This document shows, in pieces, positions 19,132 to 29,046 of a DNA stretch of 64,000 nucleotides (positions are counted from its first letter, which is position 1; each line of letters opens with the position of its first letter). The translations under genes were made by a program, and so were the position numbers. Source of the DNA: Novipirellula sp052161655 (GTDB taxonomy: Bacteria > Planctomycetota > Planctomycetia > Pirellulales > Pirellulaceae); the NCBI RefSeq assembly GCF_052161655.1, contig NZ_CP197418.1, positions 310,001-374,000 of the forward strand, written 5' to 3'. Under the pieces are notes generated by a model. That model was not told the DNA's origin, ran no database searches, and saw only the letters and a program-made list of their open reading frames with translations.

Positions 19132-20631
19132 TCAATCTTGGTGCTCTTTAAACAAAGAAACGAACTCTCGATGAATCTCAGGATTTTGTTTCGAAAGCTC
19201 GGTCGTTTCGCCAGGATCGGACTGGAGATCGAATAGTTGGGTAGGTTGATCCAATCCGTAGCGAACCGCTTTCCAGTTTCCTCGCCGGGCGGCTTGAAAG
19301 ACTTCGCCCACGATCCCGGAGTTTGGATCTCCGACTTGCTTTCCGAATTCCCAATACAAGGTTCGCTCAGGAATCGGCTTCGGTGTGTCATTCAGTCGCG
19401 ATGCGATCGATGTTCCGTTCGTTTTGACACGCGGTACGCTTACGAGTGGCACTCCGGCGAGATCCGCAAACGTGGGTAACACATCTGCGAACGCCCACGG
19501 TGTGGGGTCGACTCGCCCTGTTTTGATTTTTGCTGGCCAATGAACAATCATTGGGACGTGGATACCGCCGTCGAAAAGGTCACGTTTGATACCCTTGTAG
19601 GGTGCGGCGGCGCGAAAGAAATGTGGGTCGCCGCCACCTTCATCATGAGGCCCGTTGTCCGAGGTAAAGACAATCAGCGTGTTGTCGGCGATGCCTTGTT
19701 GCTCGAGCACATCGACAATACGGCCAACATAGGCGTCCAGCGCGGATACCATTCCGGCGAGTGTCGCGCGCGGTTGCGCAACCGCTTCGGGATAGTACCA
19801 CGCATACTGATCCGCCGGTTCGGCCGCGGTCATGCCGGTATAGGGTGTTTCGTCGAATTGGTTTCGATAGGGGGCGATGAATTCTTGCGGTGCGGCCAAT
19901 TCGGCGTGTGGCGACGAGAACATCAACATCACGAAGAACGGGTTTTCGCGATCCTGTGAGATGTAGTCGATTGCTTCGTCGGCGAATAACTTCTGAGCGT
20001 ACGCCCCCTTCTTACCGGCTTCGTTTTCTGCGATGCGGACCTTCTTACCATCTCGCCATAGCAAGTGCGGGTACTGGCGGTGGCCTTCCAGTATGGAATA
20101 CATGCCGAACCACGTATCGAATCCCATCGCCAAAGGATCAGTCACGCCCATCTGTGACCCAATGGAGTACTTTCCGAATAACGCAGTGTCGTACCCGGCG
20201 TGCTTCAATACATGTGCAAGGGTGACGTCGATGTCTCGCAGTTGAACCTTGTTGGAATTGTTGTGCATTAACCGTCCGTCCCGTCCCGTCAACAACGAGA
20301 CACGCGACGGCGAACAAACCGTGCTGCCGGAGTACGCCTGCGTGAAACGGACACCCTTCGCGGCAAGTCCATCCAGGTTGGGGGTTTTAATCGGAGTGTC
20401 TCCATACGCACCGATTTGGTTGAACCCGAGATCGTCAGCCATCACGAACAGAATATTGGGACGTTCCGGTGATGCCGCGTCTGCAGCATCGGTAGTCGTT
20501 GCTCCCATCGCCAGAATGCAGACCACGACAAGAGTCATCTGCAACGTCCGGATGACGAACCGAATGTGTCGCCCATAATTGAGTGTTGTCTGTGCTTGAT
20601 GGGGCAACGGATTGTTTGGTTTTGCATTCAT
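19132..20631 (-). CDS. Arylsulfatase A-like secreted sulfatase
   Basis: Protein of 499 residues. Motifs: NILFVMADDLGFNQIGAYGD, active site CSPSRVSLLTGRDG with Cys106 and Arg110, FTSDNGPHDEGG and GIKRDLFDGGIHVPMI. The signal segment is TLVVVCILAMGATTTDAAD, so the first 30 residues (MNAKPNNPLPHQ...) are an unusually long n-region; a start at the Met at 20538 is possible. It heads the lower sulfatase/GH78/GH10 array, with 385 bp of upstream non-coding DNA that should hold the array's promoter. Confidence 0.93.
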   Translation of the reverse strand: MNAKPNNPLPHQAQTTLNYGRHIRFVIRTLQMTLVVVCILAMGATTTDAADAASPERPNILFVMADDLGFNQIGAYGDTPIKTPNLDGLAAKGVRFTQAYSGSTVCSPSRVSLLTGRDGRLMHNNSNKVQLRDIDVTLAHVLKHAGYDTALFGKYSIGSQMGVTDPLAMGFDTWFGMYSILEGHRQYPHLLWRDGKKVRIAENEAGKKGAYAQKLFADEAIDYISQDRENPFFVMLMFSSPHAELAAPQEFIAPYRNQFDETPYTGMTAAEPADQYAWYYPEAVAQPRATLAGMVSALDAYVGRIVDVLEQQGIADNTLIVFTSDNGPHDEGGGDPHFFRAAAPYKGIKRDLFDGGIHVPMIVHWPAKIKTGRVDPTPWAFADVLPTFADLAGVPLVSVPRVKTNGTSIASRLNDTPKPIPERTLYWEFGKQVGDPNSGIVGEVFQAARRGNWKAVRYGLDQPTQLFDLQSDPGETTELSKQNPEIHREFVSLFKEHQD

Positions 20632-21016
20632 GGAAGTCGATAATCAATCACGTGAAGGGCAGAAGGGATGTCGTCGACAGGCGTTGTTGCGTTCGTTCGG
20701 ATGACGTTCGTTCGTGTGTACATCCGTTGTCGTTACAGCCGAACCGTGTCGCTGGTCCGTCCGCGAATGTCAGCGTGTACGGACCAAACAGAACAGACGG
20801 AAGTTGGAGGCTGTTGTCTTTGCAGGGACTGCTGAAGTACACCTTATTGCAGAGTTGAAGCGTCGAGAAAAATGGGTTTGTCCTTCGGAAGCAATTTTTC
20901 GACGAACTGAATACGAGCTGGAATCGTCCTCTTGATCTGGTCTCTGACTTTTACCGAAAGACAATCGTGCTCATTTAGCTAGACTTTCAATTGGGGCACA
21001 AGTCGCGGATGCAAAA
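20632..21016. other. Intergenic region, likely promoter of sulfatase array
   Basis: 385 bp between the start of the sulfatase gene at 20631 and the stop of the next minus-strand gene at 21017. Small open frames on both strands have no recognisable content. It should hold the promoter for the downstream array and a terminator for the upstream one; no clear hairpin was identified. Confidence 0.4.
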
Positions 21017-21910
21017 TCAGTGAGCAGACTTGAGGAGCATCGCCTTAACTTCGACAGGTGTGGCGTGATTGTTCCCGCCTTGGTCTGCACCCGTGATCCA
21101 CCAGTACACCATCCCGGCGTCCGAGCAATCGAAGTGGTTCGTTTGGAACTTGACGACGCCGTCCTGTTCCGCGTAGGCGAGTTGTCGCCAGATCCACTGC
21201 AGGCTTCTGTTGGGATGTTCCTTCGCCCAATCCCAGGGACTGATTGCAGTTTTTAGTCCAACGTTTTGATCTCCAATTTGATGTTCGGTCACACCGAAAT
21301 CAAGGATTTGTTGCCATGAGAAGAAGTCGCCGCTGTTGTCGTTGGCGGGATGATGCGAAACGACATGAACATGTTTGCGACGCCGCGCATCGGATGCCTT
21401 GAGTGCAAAACCAATGATGTCCGGTTCTCCGGCTTCGATGATCCACAGTGGGTCGTCCGCGGAGGATTCATTGATCGCCTCTCGCAAATCATCCACGGCC
21501 GCTTGCTGATCGGTGCGGCAATTGAAATATCCAGCAAGCTTCGCAAACGGACCAAACTGATCCACACCGTCTTTGCAGATCTGATGTAGAACCTTTTGCC
21601 GCCTCAGTTCATCTTCAGCGGCGATGCGAGCGGTTGGCTTCAGATCACAGGAGTGAGACAGATGCACGACCCGATCGTTAAGCCCTGACGCCTTGAGCAA
21701 ACCGAAAATCACCGCAGTCGCGCCAATGTCATCGGGATCGGGTGAATTCCCGTCCGCGATAATGGCGATTCGACCCGCAGGCGGCTTCAAGATGAGTTCG
21801 GCCTCGCTTGCCCGGACTGGGGCGGAAACCAATACCGCCAGCACGCCAAATAGAACAATACCGGTCGCCCATCTAGTTGGAGTAATTATCATGTTTCGAT
21901 GCATCTTCAT
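21017..21910 (-). CDS. Nucleoside-hydrolase-like secreted protein
   Basis: Protein of 297 residues with a signal peptide (TGIVLFGVLAVLVSAPVRA). The mature start IAIIADGNSPDPDDIGATAV resembles the Asp cluster that binds calcium in nucleoside hydrolases (DTDPGxDD type), but is not identical. Later segments are DPLWIIEAGEPDIIGFAL and HVHVVSHHPANDN. It may hydrolyse a glycosidic bond in a secreted substrate; no specific reaction is claimed. Its ATG overlaps the stop of the preceding small SGNH fragment (TAATG), so the two were translationally coupled. It lies in the polysaccharide region. Confidence 0.7.
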   Translation of the reverse strand: MKMHRNMIITPTRWATGIVLFGVLAVLVSAPVRASEAELILKPPAGRIAIIADGNSPDPDDIGATAVIFGLLKASGLNDRVVHLSHSCDLKPTARIAAEDELRRQKVLHQICKDGVDQFGPFAKLAGYFNCRTDQQAAVDDLREAINESSADDPLWIIEAGEPDIIGFALKASDARRRKHVHVVSHHPANDNSGDFFSWQQILDFGVTEHQIGDQNVGLKTAISPWDWAKEHPNRSLQWIWRQLAYAEQDGVVKFQTNHFDCSDAGMVYWWITGADQGGNNHATPVEVKAMLLKSAH

Positions 21911-22095
21911 TACATTGCCAGGGTTTGCTTGAACAACCGAAGGATCAGCTTCGCAACGATCTCATGTCCTTTGCGACTCGGATGATTTAATTGCGAAAGA
22001 TAATCAGACACATTGACTCCAACTGGCACTCGTTCTTTAAACGCAGCGTAAGCATCCACAACTAGACCCCCAAATTCATTTCCCAATCGATGCAT
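21910..22095 (-). pseudogene. C-terminal remnant of an SGNH/GDSL hydrolase
   Basis: A 61-residue frame from ATG 22095 ending TAA, overlapping the next ATG by one base. It carries VNVSDYLSQLNHPSRKGHEI, which resembles the end of SGNH (GDSL) esterases, where the last catalytic Asp and His sit in such a segment. No nucleophile block is present, and a TGA stop lies two codons upstream of the ATG. The rest of the gene is absent from the 62 bp up to the next gene. It is most likely a deletion remnant that still couples translation of the gene downstream. Confidence 0.6.
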
Positions 22096-22157
22096 GGATC
22101 AGGCACGCTATGACAGTTTAGATTTTGGATCAAAATAAACGGCATGCTCTGCTTCGC

Positions 22158-25100
22158 TTACTTTCCATAAACCTTTGCCTTCGCGTCTCCACCGGAGAGT
22201 AGGTAGGCGATCAAATCGCGGACTTCATTGCCGCTAAGCGCATCCAACATGGTCTGCGGCATCTGCGAAACAGGGGAATCTTTGACCAACTCGATCTCTT
22301 CGGCATCGACAATCACCGGTTTCAGTTCGTCACCGGCCGTAGCAAGCGGGTAGATTTCGACCTTGTCATCTTTCTCAATCATCAATCCCGTCAGCACCCT
22401 GCCGTCGGCTAGCAGTACGACTTTGGAACTGTATTGATCGCTGATCACCTTGCTTGGCTCGATGATAGATTCGAGCAGGTAGTCAGCATCGAATTTGTTT
22501 TTTACCGTCGTTAGATCGGGGCCAATGTCTCCGCCGAGACCATCGAAGCGATGGCAACTAGCACACTGAACCGCATGGAAGAGATTTCGGCCGTTCTCAA
22601 AACTCGCACCGTGAAGGGCATTCGAACGAGTGTGCTTACTCGCCTCCGTTTGAGTCCATTTCATTCCTGGCCCTTGGGGCGGCGTGATCTCGAAATCGGG
22701 GACCGGGTTAAAGTTTTCTCCACTGATGTCTGCCAACTGGGCACGCTCGGCGTTGCTGAGGTAGCCGAGCACTTCGTCTCGCAAGTTCGCTAGAAACTTC
22801 CCATAACTATTTCCGCCGCTAAACTTTGCCGCCTTGTTAATGAATTCGATATAGGTGCGAAGCTGGTCCATTGTCCAGCCATCTCGCAGGTTGCGCAACA
22901 TGAAGGCGTAGTTGATCTCATGGGATGGCGGTTGATTGGCCAGCATCTGTTGGATGCGGGATCCGTAACGCGGGTTACTGGTGAAATCAATGCTGGCAGC
23001 CCAAGCTGGGGGCGTGGCGTCCGCATTGGCAAGCAGTGTCATTGTCTTTTCGATCACGCTGGGTGCATTGAGATAAACCAGCACGCGTACCAATTCGGTG
23101 TTCACGTCCTTGTTTGCGTGAGGAAAATGAGCATCAAGTTCCGCGATCACCTGCTGGCGTTGCTCAGTCGTTGGTTTACCCAGCCGGATGAACGTGAGGG
23201 CGTAGCCGCGAAGCAGTCCGAGTATCTGGGAGTCGGTTAACTCGCTCGGATTTAGGTTCAGCAGCGCCGCAATCTGGGCATCGCGATGAGATGCTTTCCC
23301 AACGCGTGCAAGGGCTACGGCAGCGGTGATGCGAGCCTGGACATCGGTTTCTGAAAACATTTTGTCGGCCCACCCGTCCACTGGCTGCGATTCAATTGCG
23401 ATTCGTGCCGCGTGCCGCAACCAACGATCGTTACTTGATAGATGAGGCCAAGCAGTATCGACTGCGTCCGAATTCTCGCGTCCATGAAACGCTTCCAACC
23501 GACGTCGCAGCTTTCTCGCTTCCTCACCAGGCAGTTCACCGGAAACCGGTTCCGTCGATTCATCGCCGATGTAAGTGATTCGGAAGACCGCGGAATCGGT
23601 GCCACGCCCACCCGTAGTAAAATACAAAGCCCCGTCGTGACCGATGATCGCATCGGTGACTGGCAGCGGCGAACCATGACAAATCGCTTCTTGATGACCT
23701 CGCCAACCCGCTCCGTCGGGCGTGAGATGGATCGCGTAAATCGTGCCAAAGGTCCAATCGAGTGCGAAGATCGCATCTTGATATTTCGCAGGAAACTTTG
23801 CCCCCTGGCCGCTAACGACGCCCGTCGGACTACCCGGACCGATGTTCAAAACAGCGGGCAAACTGTCCTCGTAATACTCAGGCCATTTGCCGGTACCACT
23901 TCGCCAGCCGTAGTCGCTGCCGCTGATCGCGTGATTGATCCGGGTCGGGCGATACCAGGGTGATCCGAGGTCCCACTCCATATCCGCATCGTAAGTAAAA
24001 AGGTCACCTGCACGGTTCAGCGTGATGTCGTATTGGTTACGATAACCAATCGAAACGATTTCATGTTGTTTCGTCTCGGGATCGAATTTTGAAATCCAAC
24101 CACCCGGCGCAAGTCGGCCGCGAGCATGACCGTTTGCATCCCATTCGCGCGGCAAAAGCTGGTCCTCGTCCCACGTCGGAACCCGCGAACCAGAGACGTT
24201 GGATGGATCCGGAAGATTGGTGTGGTTACCAGAATCCACATAGAGATGCGTCCCATCCTCGGCCAAGATCACGGCATGGTTCCCGTGCTCACCACCTCCT
24301 GCCGACTCTGAAAGTTTGTCGGCGTGATCGAGCAATCCGTCGCCCGTTGAATCAGTCAACTTGTACAGTGGGGTGCTATTACGATTGAAGTACAGCGCGC
24401 CATCATGCCACACCATCCCCTGGGCTCCGGAGACTTTCACCGGCATTTTTTCAACATTGACGTCTAGCTGTTCAGATCCTTCGGTCGCTGTTTTTTCTTT
24501 CACGCTGAACCGATAAAGTCCTGCCTCACCTTGATCGCTTGCATAAAACCTTCCCTGGTCGTCCGTGGTCAGAGAAACCCAGCTGCCTTGTTCGCCCTTT
24601 GGGACTTCGTAGACAAGCTCAACCTTAAATCCATCGGCGACGGTGATCATGTCACTCTCGAATGAATCAACCTTGCCTTTTCCACGGCCGGGGTCGGGGG
24701 ATGTGATTCCGGGTTTCTTCCAAGGGTCACGGCCAAAATCGCCCATGTCGCTCGTTGCTAGATTCCAAGCGGAATCATCATAGTTTGCAAGCTTCCAATC
24801 ATCCGCTGCGGTGTCAGTCAGCTTCCAACTTGGATTGGATACGATTTGCTGCTTCTCGCCGTTGGTGGTTTCAATTTCAAGTTTGAAGACAAAGGCAGCG
24901 GTGCCGCCCCGGTTGGCCGCCTTGACTGCGATCTGGTTCGCACCCGTTTGCAGCAACGTTTGGGCGTCGAGCATCATCACCGGATACTTCCAGTCGGTGC
25001 TCACGCCAGCGGCTTTTCCGTTGATCCAAACCGAGGCTCCATTGTCGCAGGTGTAGTACAACCGAGCTGATTTGACCGCCCCGCTGATCTGAAACTTGTG

Positions 25101-26030
25101 TCGCAAATAGAGAGGATCATTCGCCTTCGGTTGATCTTTGCGCCAAATCCATTTTGGCAGCGGAGCTTCGGAAACCCAGGCCGTGGCTGCATTCCCTTTT
25201 TCGTTGCTCGTTTTGTTGCTGCTCGCGTTTTTGGGATTCACTTTGCCGCTGTTCGCATTATCTCGCGGAGATGCTTTCGTCTTATTTCCAATCGCCGCAT
25301 CGATGGTTGCTACTGCTTCCTCGCCGGCAAGGTGGCGAAGTCGAATATCTTTGAACTCGACCATCATCGCTGGTCCCGCATGCAGCTGCAACGCAAGGAT
25401 GCCTTTTCGCATGGCATCCGGATGATTGTCGGTCAGGTCCATCGTAGTGATGCCGTTGACTTGATGAATCTGGCGATTTCCTACCGCGACGATCGTCAAC
25501 TCATTCCACTCCGAATCAACGAGACGTTGAGTTCTGTCACCGACTTCGCCAACGATTTTCGACATACCGTCCGCCCCTACCTCGACTCGCTCGAATCGTT
25601 TGGCGACGATACCACGCCATTTTTCGGCATACAGCATGCCGAAAAACTCCGGTGACTTGTGAAGATCCGCCTGATAGCCTTTGACGACGTAGTTGTCTGG
25701 ATCGATGAGCTCGCTGCGGTACTGCACGCCGGTGTTATTGCCTTCAAACCGGACCTTTGTCTTAAAGACAAAGTCTCCGACCTCGCCGCCTTGCCACACC
25801 AGAAACGTATTTCCTTGAGTCGGATTCTCCTTGCTGGTTTGGCCAAGGATGACGCCATCTTTGACGGACCAGAAACCATCCTTGCCGGCCCAGCCTGAAA
25901 GGTCTTCGCCATTGAAGAGGTTTTGATATTGAGGTTGATCATCAGCGGATGCAATCGCCGACACGCTCAGAAACAGGCAGAATAGGAATCGTTTTATTGC
26001 GTTGGCAGTGCTCATGCTTCTCTTCGTCAT
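22158..26030 (-). CDS. DUF1080 / PVC-type heme-binding fusion protein with cytochrome c domain
   Basis: Protein of 1290 residues with a signal peptide (RFLFCLFLSVSAIASA). Residues about 30-235 are DUF1080 (3-keto-disaccharide hydrolase type: YQNLFNGEDLSGWAGKDG, GFWSVKDGVILGQT). A Ser/Asn/Lys-rich linker leads to a beta-sandwich (ARLYYTCDNGASVWINGKAA). Next comes a PVC-type membrane-bound dehydrogenase-like propeller (VSLTTDDQGRFYASDQGEAG, EHGNHAVILAEDGTHLYVDS), a HEAT-like helical region, and a terminal cytochrome c with CASCH (Cys1156, Cys1159, His1160) and GGDIGPDLTTV. Such fusions are typical of Planctomycetes and are thought to act in extracytoplasmic sugar oxidation or cleavage. It lies between the frameshifted GH78 gene and the SGNH remnant. 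Confidence 0.9.
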   Translation of the reverse strand: MTKRSMSTANAIKRFLFCLFLSVSAIASADDQPQYQNLFNGEDLSGWAGKDGFWSVKDGVILGQTSKENPTQGNTFLVWQGGEVGDFVFKTKVRFEGNNTGVQYRSELIDPDNYVVKGYQADLHKSPEFFGMLYAEKWRGIVAKRFERVEVGADGMSKIVGEVGDRTQRLVDSEWNELTIVAVGNRQIHQVNGITTMDLTDNHPDAMRKGILALQLHAGPAMMVEFKDIRLRHLAGEEAVATIDAAIGNKTKASPRDNANSGKVNPKNASSNKTSNEKGNAATAWVSEAPLPKWIWRKDQPKANDPLYLRHKFQISGAVKSARLYYTCDNGASVWINGKAAGVSTDWKYPVMMLDAQTLLQTGANQIAVKAANRGGTAAFVFKLEIETTNGEKQQIVSNPSWKLTDTAADDWKLANYDDSAWNLATSDMGDFGRDPWKKPGITSPDPGRGKGKVDSFESDMITVADGFKVELVYEVPKGEQGSWVSLTTDDQGRFYASDQGEAGLYRFSVKEKTATEGSEQLDVNVEKMPVKVSGAQGMVWHDGALYFNRNSTPLYKLTDSTGDGLLDHADKLSESAGGGEHGNHAVILAEDGTHLYVDSGNHTNLPDPSNVSGSRVPTWDEDQLLPREWDANGHARGRLAPGGWISKFDPETKQHEIVSIGYRNQYDITLNRAGDLFTYDADMEWDLGSPWYRPTRINHAISGSDYGWRSGTGKWPEYYEDSLPAVLNIGPGSPTGVVSGQGAKFPAKYQDAIFALDWTFGTIYAIHLTPDGAGWRGHQEAICHGSPLPVTDAIIGHDGALYFTTGGRGTDSAVFRITYIGDESTEPVSGELPGEEARKLRRRLEAFHGRENSDAVDTAWPHLSSNDRWLRHAARIAIESQPVDGWADKMFSETDVQARITAAVALARVGKASHRDAQIAALLNLNPSELTDSQILGLLRGYALTFIRLGKPTTEQRQQVIAELDAHFPHANKDVNTELVRVLVYLNAPSVIEKTMTLLANADATPPAWAASIDFTSNPRYGSRIQQMLANQPPSHEINYAFMLRNLRDGWTMDQLRTYIEFINKAAKFSGGNSYGKFLANLRDEVLGYLSNAERAQLADISGENFNPVPDFEITPPQGPGMKWTQTEASKHTRSNALHGASFENGRNLFHAVQCASCHRFDGLGGDIGPDLTTVKNKFDADYLLESIIEPSKVISDQYSSKVVLLADGRVLTGLMIEKDDKVEIYPLATAGDELKPVIVDAEEIELVKDSPVSQMPQTMLDALSGNEVRDLIAYLLSGGDAKAKVYGK

Positions 26031-26075
26031 GGTGGTGGTTATGTAGGGTGACTAGGTGCTCTCAATACGCTGGCT

Positions 26076-26105
26076 CCTTCTCTCCCGGCGTTGCGGGGGA
26101 GAAGG
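26076..26105. repeat. Palindromic hairpin between GH78 and DUF1080 genes
   Basis: CCTTCTCTCCC and GGGGGAGAAGG form 11-bp arms with one mismatch around an 8-nt loop. It lies in the 110-bp gap between the GH78 stop and the downstream DUF1080 start. It resembles common extragenic palindromes and may slow or end transcription, although no T-run follows. Confidence 0.45.
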
Positions 26106-26140
26106 GTTCAGGGGGTTACGACACGATCGCGTCCCAATCA

Positions 26141-28614
26141 TTACTTGGCTTCGATGGTTACGGAACCGCTGACCTCATCGTTTACGACCCAGCGGTTTCC
26201 AGTCTTGGTTGCAGCGACAGACTTTCCATCAACGAACACCCCAGTCGCTGTGTCGGATGCCGGCAGCTCTACTTTCGCGGTCATGACATCGGGAAGCACG
26301 AGCGAAAGCGTGAACGTGGATTCGTTTTTCCAGTCGATCAAAATCGGTCCGCGCGATGTTGGAACTTGGCCGCGTGCGAACTTCAAATCACCTGGGCACG
26401 GCCGGATGATTGCGGTCGTCCAGCCAGCGGCAGTGGGCTGAGCGCCGAGCACGAAGCGTGGCAATAGGTTCGCCGGAGCGGCGCCCCAGGCGTGGTTCCA
26501 ATCCTGGTTGGGTTTGTATTTCATGTCCCAGGCTTCCCAGCTGATCGTGGTTCCGCTATTGACCATGTGCTTCCAACTGCGATCTCCGTCGGCAACCATC
26601 AGGTCAATTGCCTTTTTATCGCTGCCGTTGCTGAACAGCCCGTCCATGAAATACTGAGCCGCGTAGGGGCTGCACTGCATGTCTTGTTTTTCAAGCCACG
26701 CGATGACGCCTGCGAGCTTTTCCTCGGGCACTAGCCCAAACGCCAACGGAAAGAAATTCGCGTGGATACTGCTGTGATCAGTGCCGACACCATCGCGATA
26801 AATTCCCGCAGTCTCGTCAAACAGCGTTTTCTGGAACGACGCTCGTGCTAGCTTGCCTCGATCTTCAAAAGCTTTGGCGTCCTCGTTCTTCCCGATTGCA
26901 CGAGCCATCTCGGCCATCATCTGCATTGCCTCGATATGAAATGCATTGACGACGGTATTGATTTCAGTGAACACATAACCATCGCGTTCTTTTTGCGGCC
27001 AATCAACGATGTCATGCCTTGTGCGATCGATCTCGGCACTGCGAACCAAGCCGTCTTCGCCGCTGCGATGCATCAACGTTTTTGCCTTCAGCGATTCGTA
27101 GCGATGTTTTAACCAATCATTGTCGCCCGAATATATCCACTCGGCATGAGCCATGAACACCATGTGCGGTGCCCACTCGCTCGGCCAAGTGCCGTTTTCA
27201 ATCAACCAATCAAATGTTCTTGCCGCCATCGCAACATCGTCATCGGTGGTGTAGTGACTCAATTGATTCAGATACGCGTCGGCTTCGTACGGAATCCGCT
27301 CGCGATCACCATCCACATAGACACCGGCAAACGTCGTAGCTTTGATGCTGTATTTGCACAGTTCCCAAATTTTATTGATTGTTTCGTCGGAACACTCAAA
27401 CGAACTGGCGTCGTCATTCCAGTCAGAAGCGAATGCGGCCCGCCGGACAATGTATTCCGGCTTAAATTCGCCCGGCCAATTTTCGATTTCGACCCAGCGA
27501 AATGGCATGACCGGCAACCATGCCTTTGGCGTCAAAACCGCAGGCGGATGAGCGCGTGTCGCCCCCGCCTGTTCGGTGTTTCTTACTTCCGAGGGGGTTG
27601 GCACGATCCAAGTTCCGATCTCGCCACTACCGTTGCGAAATTGGCTCACTCCATAGCGAACCGTTCCTGGTGGCTCGCGATCGATCCTGCCATCCTTCAA
27701 CTTCTCGCCGAAGTGAACCCTGCCCTCGCCTCGCCCCCCTTGAGGAACTCGCATCGCGATGTTTCCGAAGGCGACTTTGCCGAAATCCACGAGGGTAATC
27801 TCGTCGCTAATTTTCTTGACCGATACAGGAGCTTGGTCGGTCAGCGAAACCGAGTCTTCCGCGGGGAACTCCGGCAACTCTTTGATGAACAAATTTCGGA
27901 AACGGTAGGTTTGTCCGTCCTCGCCGTGGTGCTGGATACCGATGTACCCCGTCGCATCGGTTGCATCGCGGAACGTTACCGTGGGAACTCCGTTGAGCTC
28001 GATCGTGATGCGATCTTCAATGCACGTGATCACAAACCGGTTCCAGCCGTTGCGATTCAGTGCACCTGCGATTGTTGGATCTGCAAAAGCCGCTTTTGAT
28101 TCCTCTTCATGCTCAAGGAATTGATCTTGCGAACGTCCCTTGGTACTCGGCCAGATCCAGCCCCGTCGCGACTCGTCATAAAAACCACCGGACCACCGCC
28201 GATCCGAACCATCACATTCGGCTTGATAGCCGTAGACGATCTTCTTCTCGCCATTGTCGACGTGACATCGGAACATGACTCCCGAATTGGCATCGCCTTC
28301 GGGCAAGTGAATATCAACGCTGACACGAAAGTCGGAGTACTTCTTTTCGGTGACCAGGAAGAATTTCTCATCGGCCAGCAGATGAATTTCACCGTCGACG
28401 ACTTTGGCTTCACCGTGCGGATATGGGTTCCGCCATCCGGTCAGGTCCTTGCCGTTGAAAAGCGGCGTGTACCCGCGCTAAGCATCGCGTCAAAACCGGC
28501 ATCACCATCGTAATTGATGGCCGGTTTTGAAATCGAAGTCTCAGAACCTTCTTGAGCCTTGCACACGTCTAGCGACAAGATCGCCACAAATAAAAGAGAG
28601 CAGTATTTCAACAT
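26141..28614 (-). pseudogene. DUF1080-GH78 rhamnosidase-like gene with apparent frameshift
   Basis: The ATG at 28614 opens a signal peptide (MLKYCSLLFVAILSLDVCKA) and runs about 47 residues. The DUF1080 domain then continues in the other frame (YTPLFNGKDLTGWRNPYP), with a TAG just upstream in that frame. The switch is at three C residues on the plus strand (28472-28474); one more base there would restore a single reading frame of 824 residues. The body holds DUF1080 (DANSGVMFRCHVDNGEKK) and a GH78-like barrel (YVDGDRERIPYEADAYLNQL, SWEAWDMKYKPNQDWNHAWG) with a C-terminal beta sandwich. A downstream TTG at 28306 could only give a product lacking the signal peptide. Could be a real mutation or an assembly error. 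Confidence 0.8.
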
Positions 28615-28714
28615 CGTTTAGGTCTTTTGGAATCCATGAAAAGTCGAGAGAGGAAACGAGCGTGAAAAGCTGAACAATCCTAGTCACTACGACGAAGTGC
28701 AATGAGTTCTGAGG

Positions 28715-28891
28715 CTAGATTTTCGCGTTGTCGAAGGATTGCTTCGCTTGCTCGGCCTCCCGTTGGATCATTTGATTGTAATTATCGATTTCTTCTTGAG
28801 AGGCCTCCGAGGCAATGTTTTTGGTTGTGCTGGAGGAACAGCCAACAGTAAAGGCGAGCACTAAGAACGCAATAATAAATCTGGTATTCAT
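28715..28891 (-). CDS. Small lipoprotein paired with DUF1559 gene
   Basis: A 58-residue protein from ATG 28891: MNTRFIIAFLVLAFTVGC then SSSTT. The lipobox TVGC gives a lipidated Cys18. The mature part SEASQEEIDNYNQMIQREAE is a charged helix and resembles the lipoprotein at 30629 (SQKQIDDYNALVEKEAKLAA). An in-frame ATG at 28921 would add ten residues before the signal peptide and is less likely. It follows the DUF1559 gene at 29047-30267 on the same strand. Function unknown. Confidence 0.78.
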   Translation of the reverse strand: MNTRFIIAFLVLAFTVGCSSSTTKNIASEASQEEIDNYNQMIQREAEQAKQSFDNAKI

Positions 28892-29046
28892 GGTTGCTTG
28901 TTGATGTTTGACAATGATCAAAAAACGAATGATGGGCCGGCAACCACTGGATCACCGCCCCGACAAGCCCCTCCTCATCCCCACCTCCATCGAAGGCGGA
29001 GACCGGAGGAGCCAATTTGCACGCATGCGAGCTTAACGTATGCGCG

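Noticed and set aside
19014..19391. N-terminal extension of the iduronate-sulfatase-like gene
   Set aside because: It would overlap the upstream sulfatase gene and hide the clear signal peptide that begins at 19013.
27146..28099. Plus-strand open frame of 317 codons
   Set aside because: It lies opposite the GH78 body; no motif or RBS supports it.
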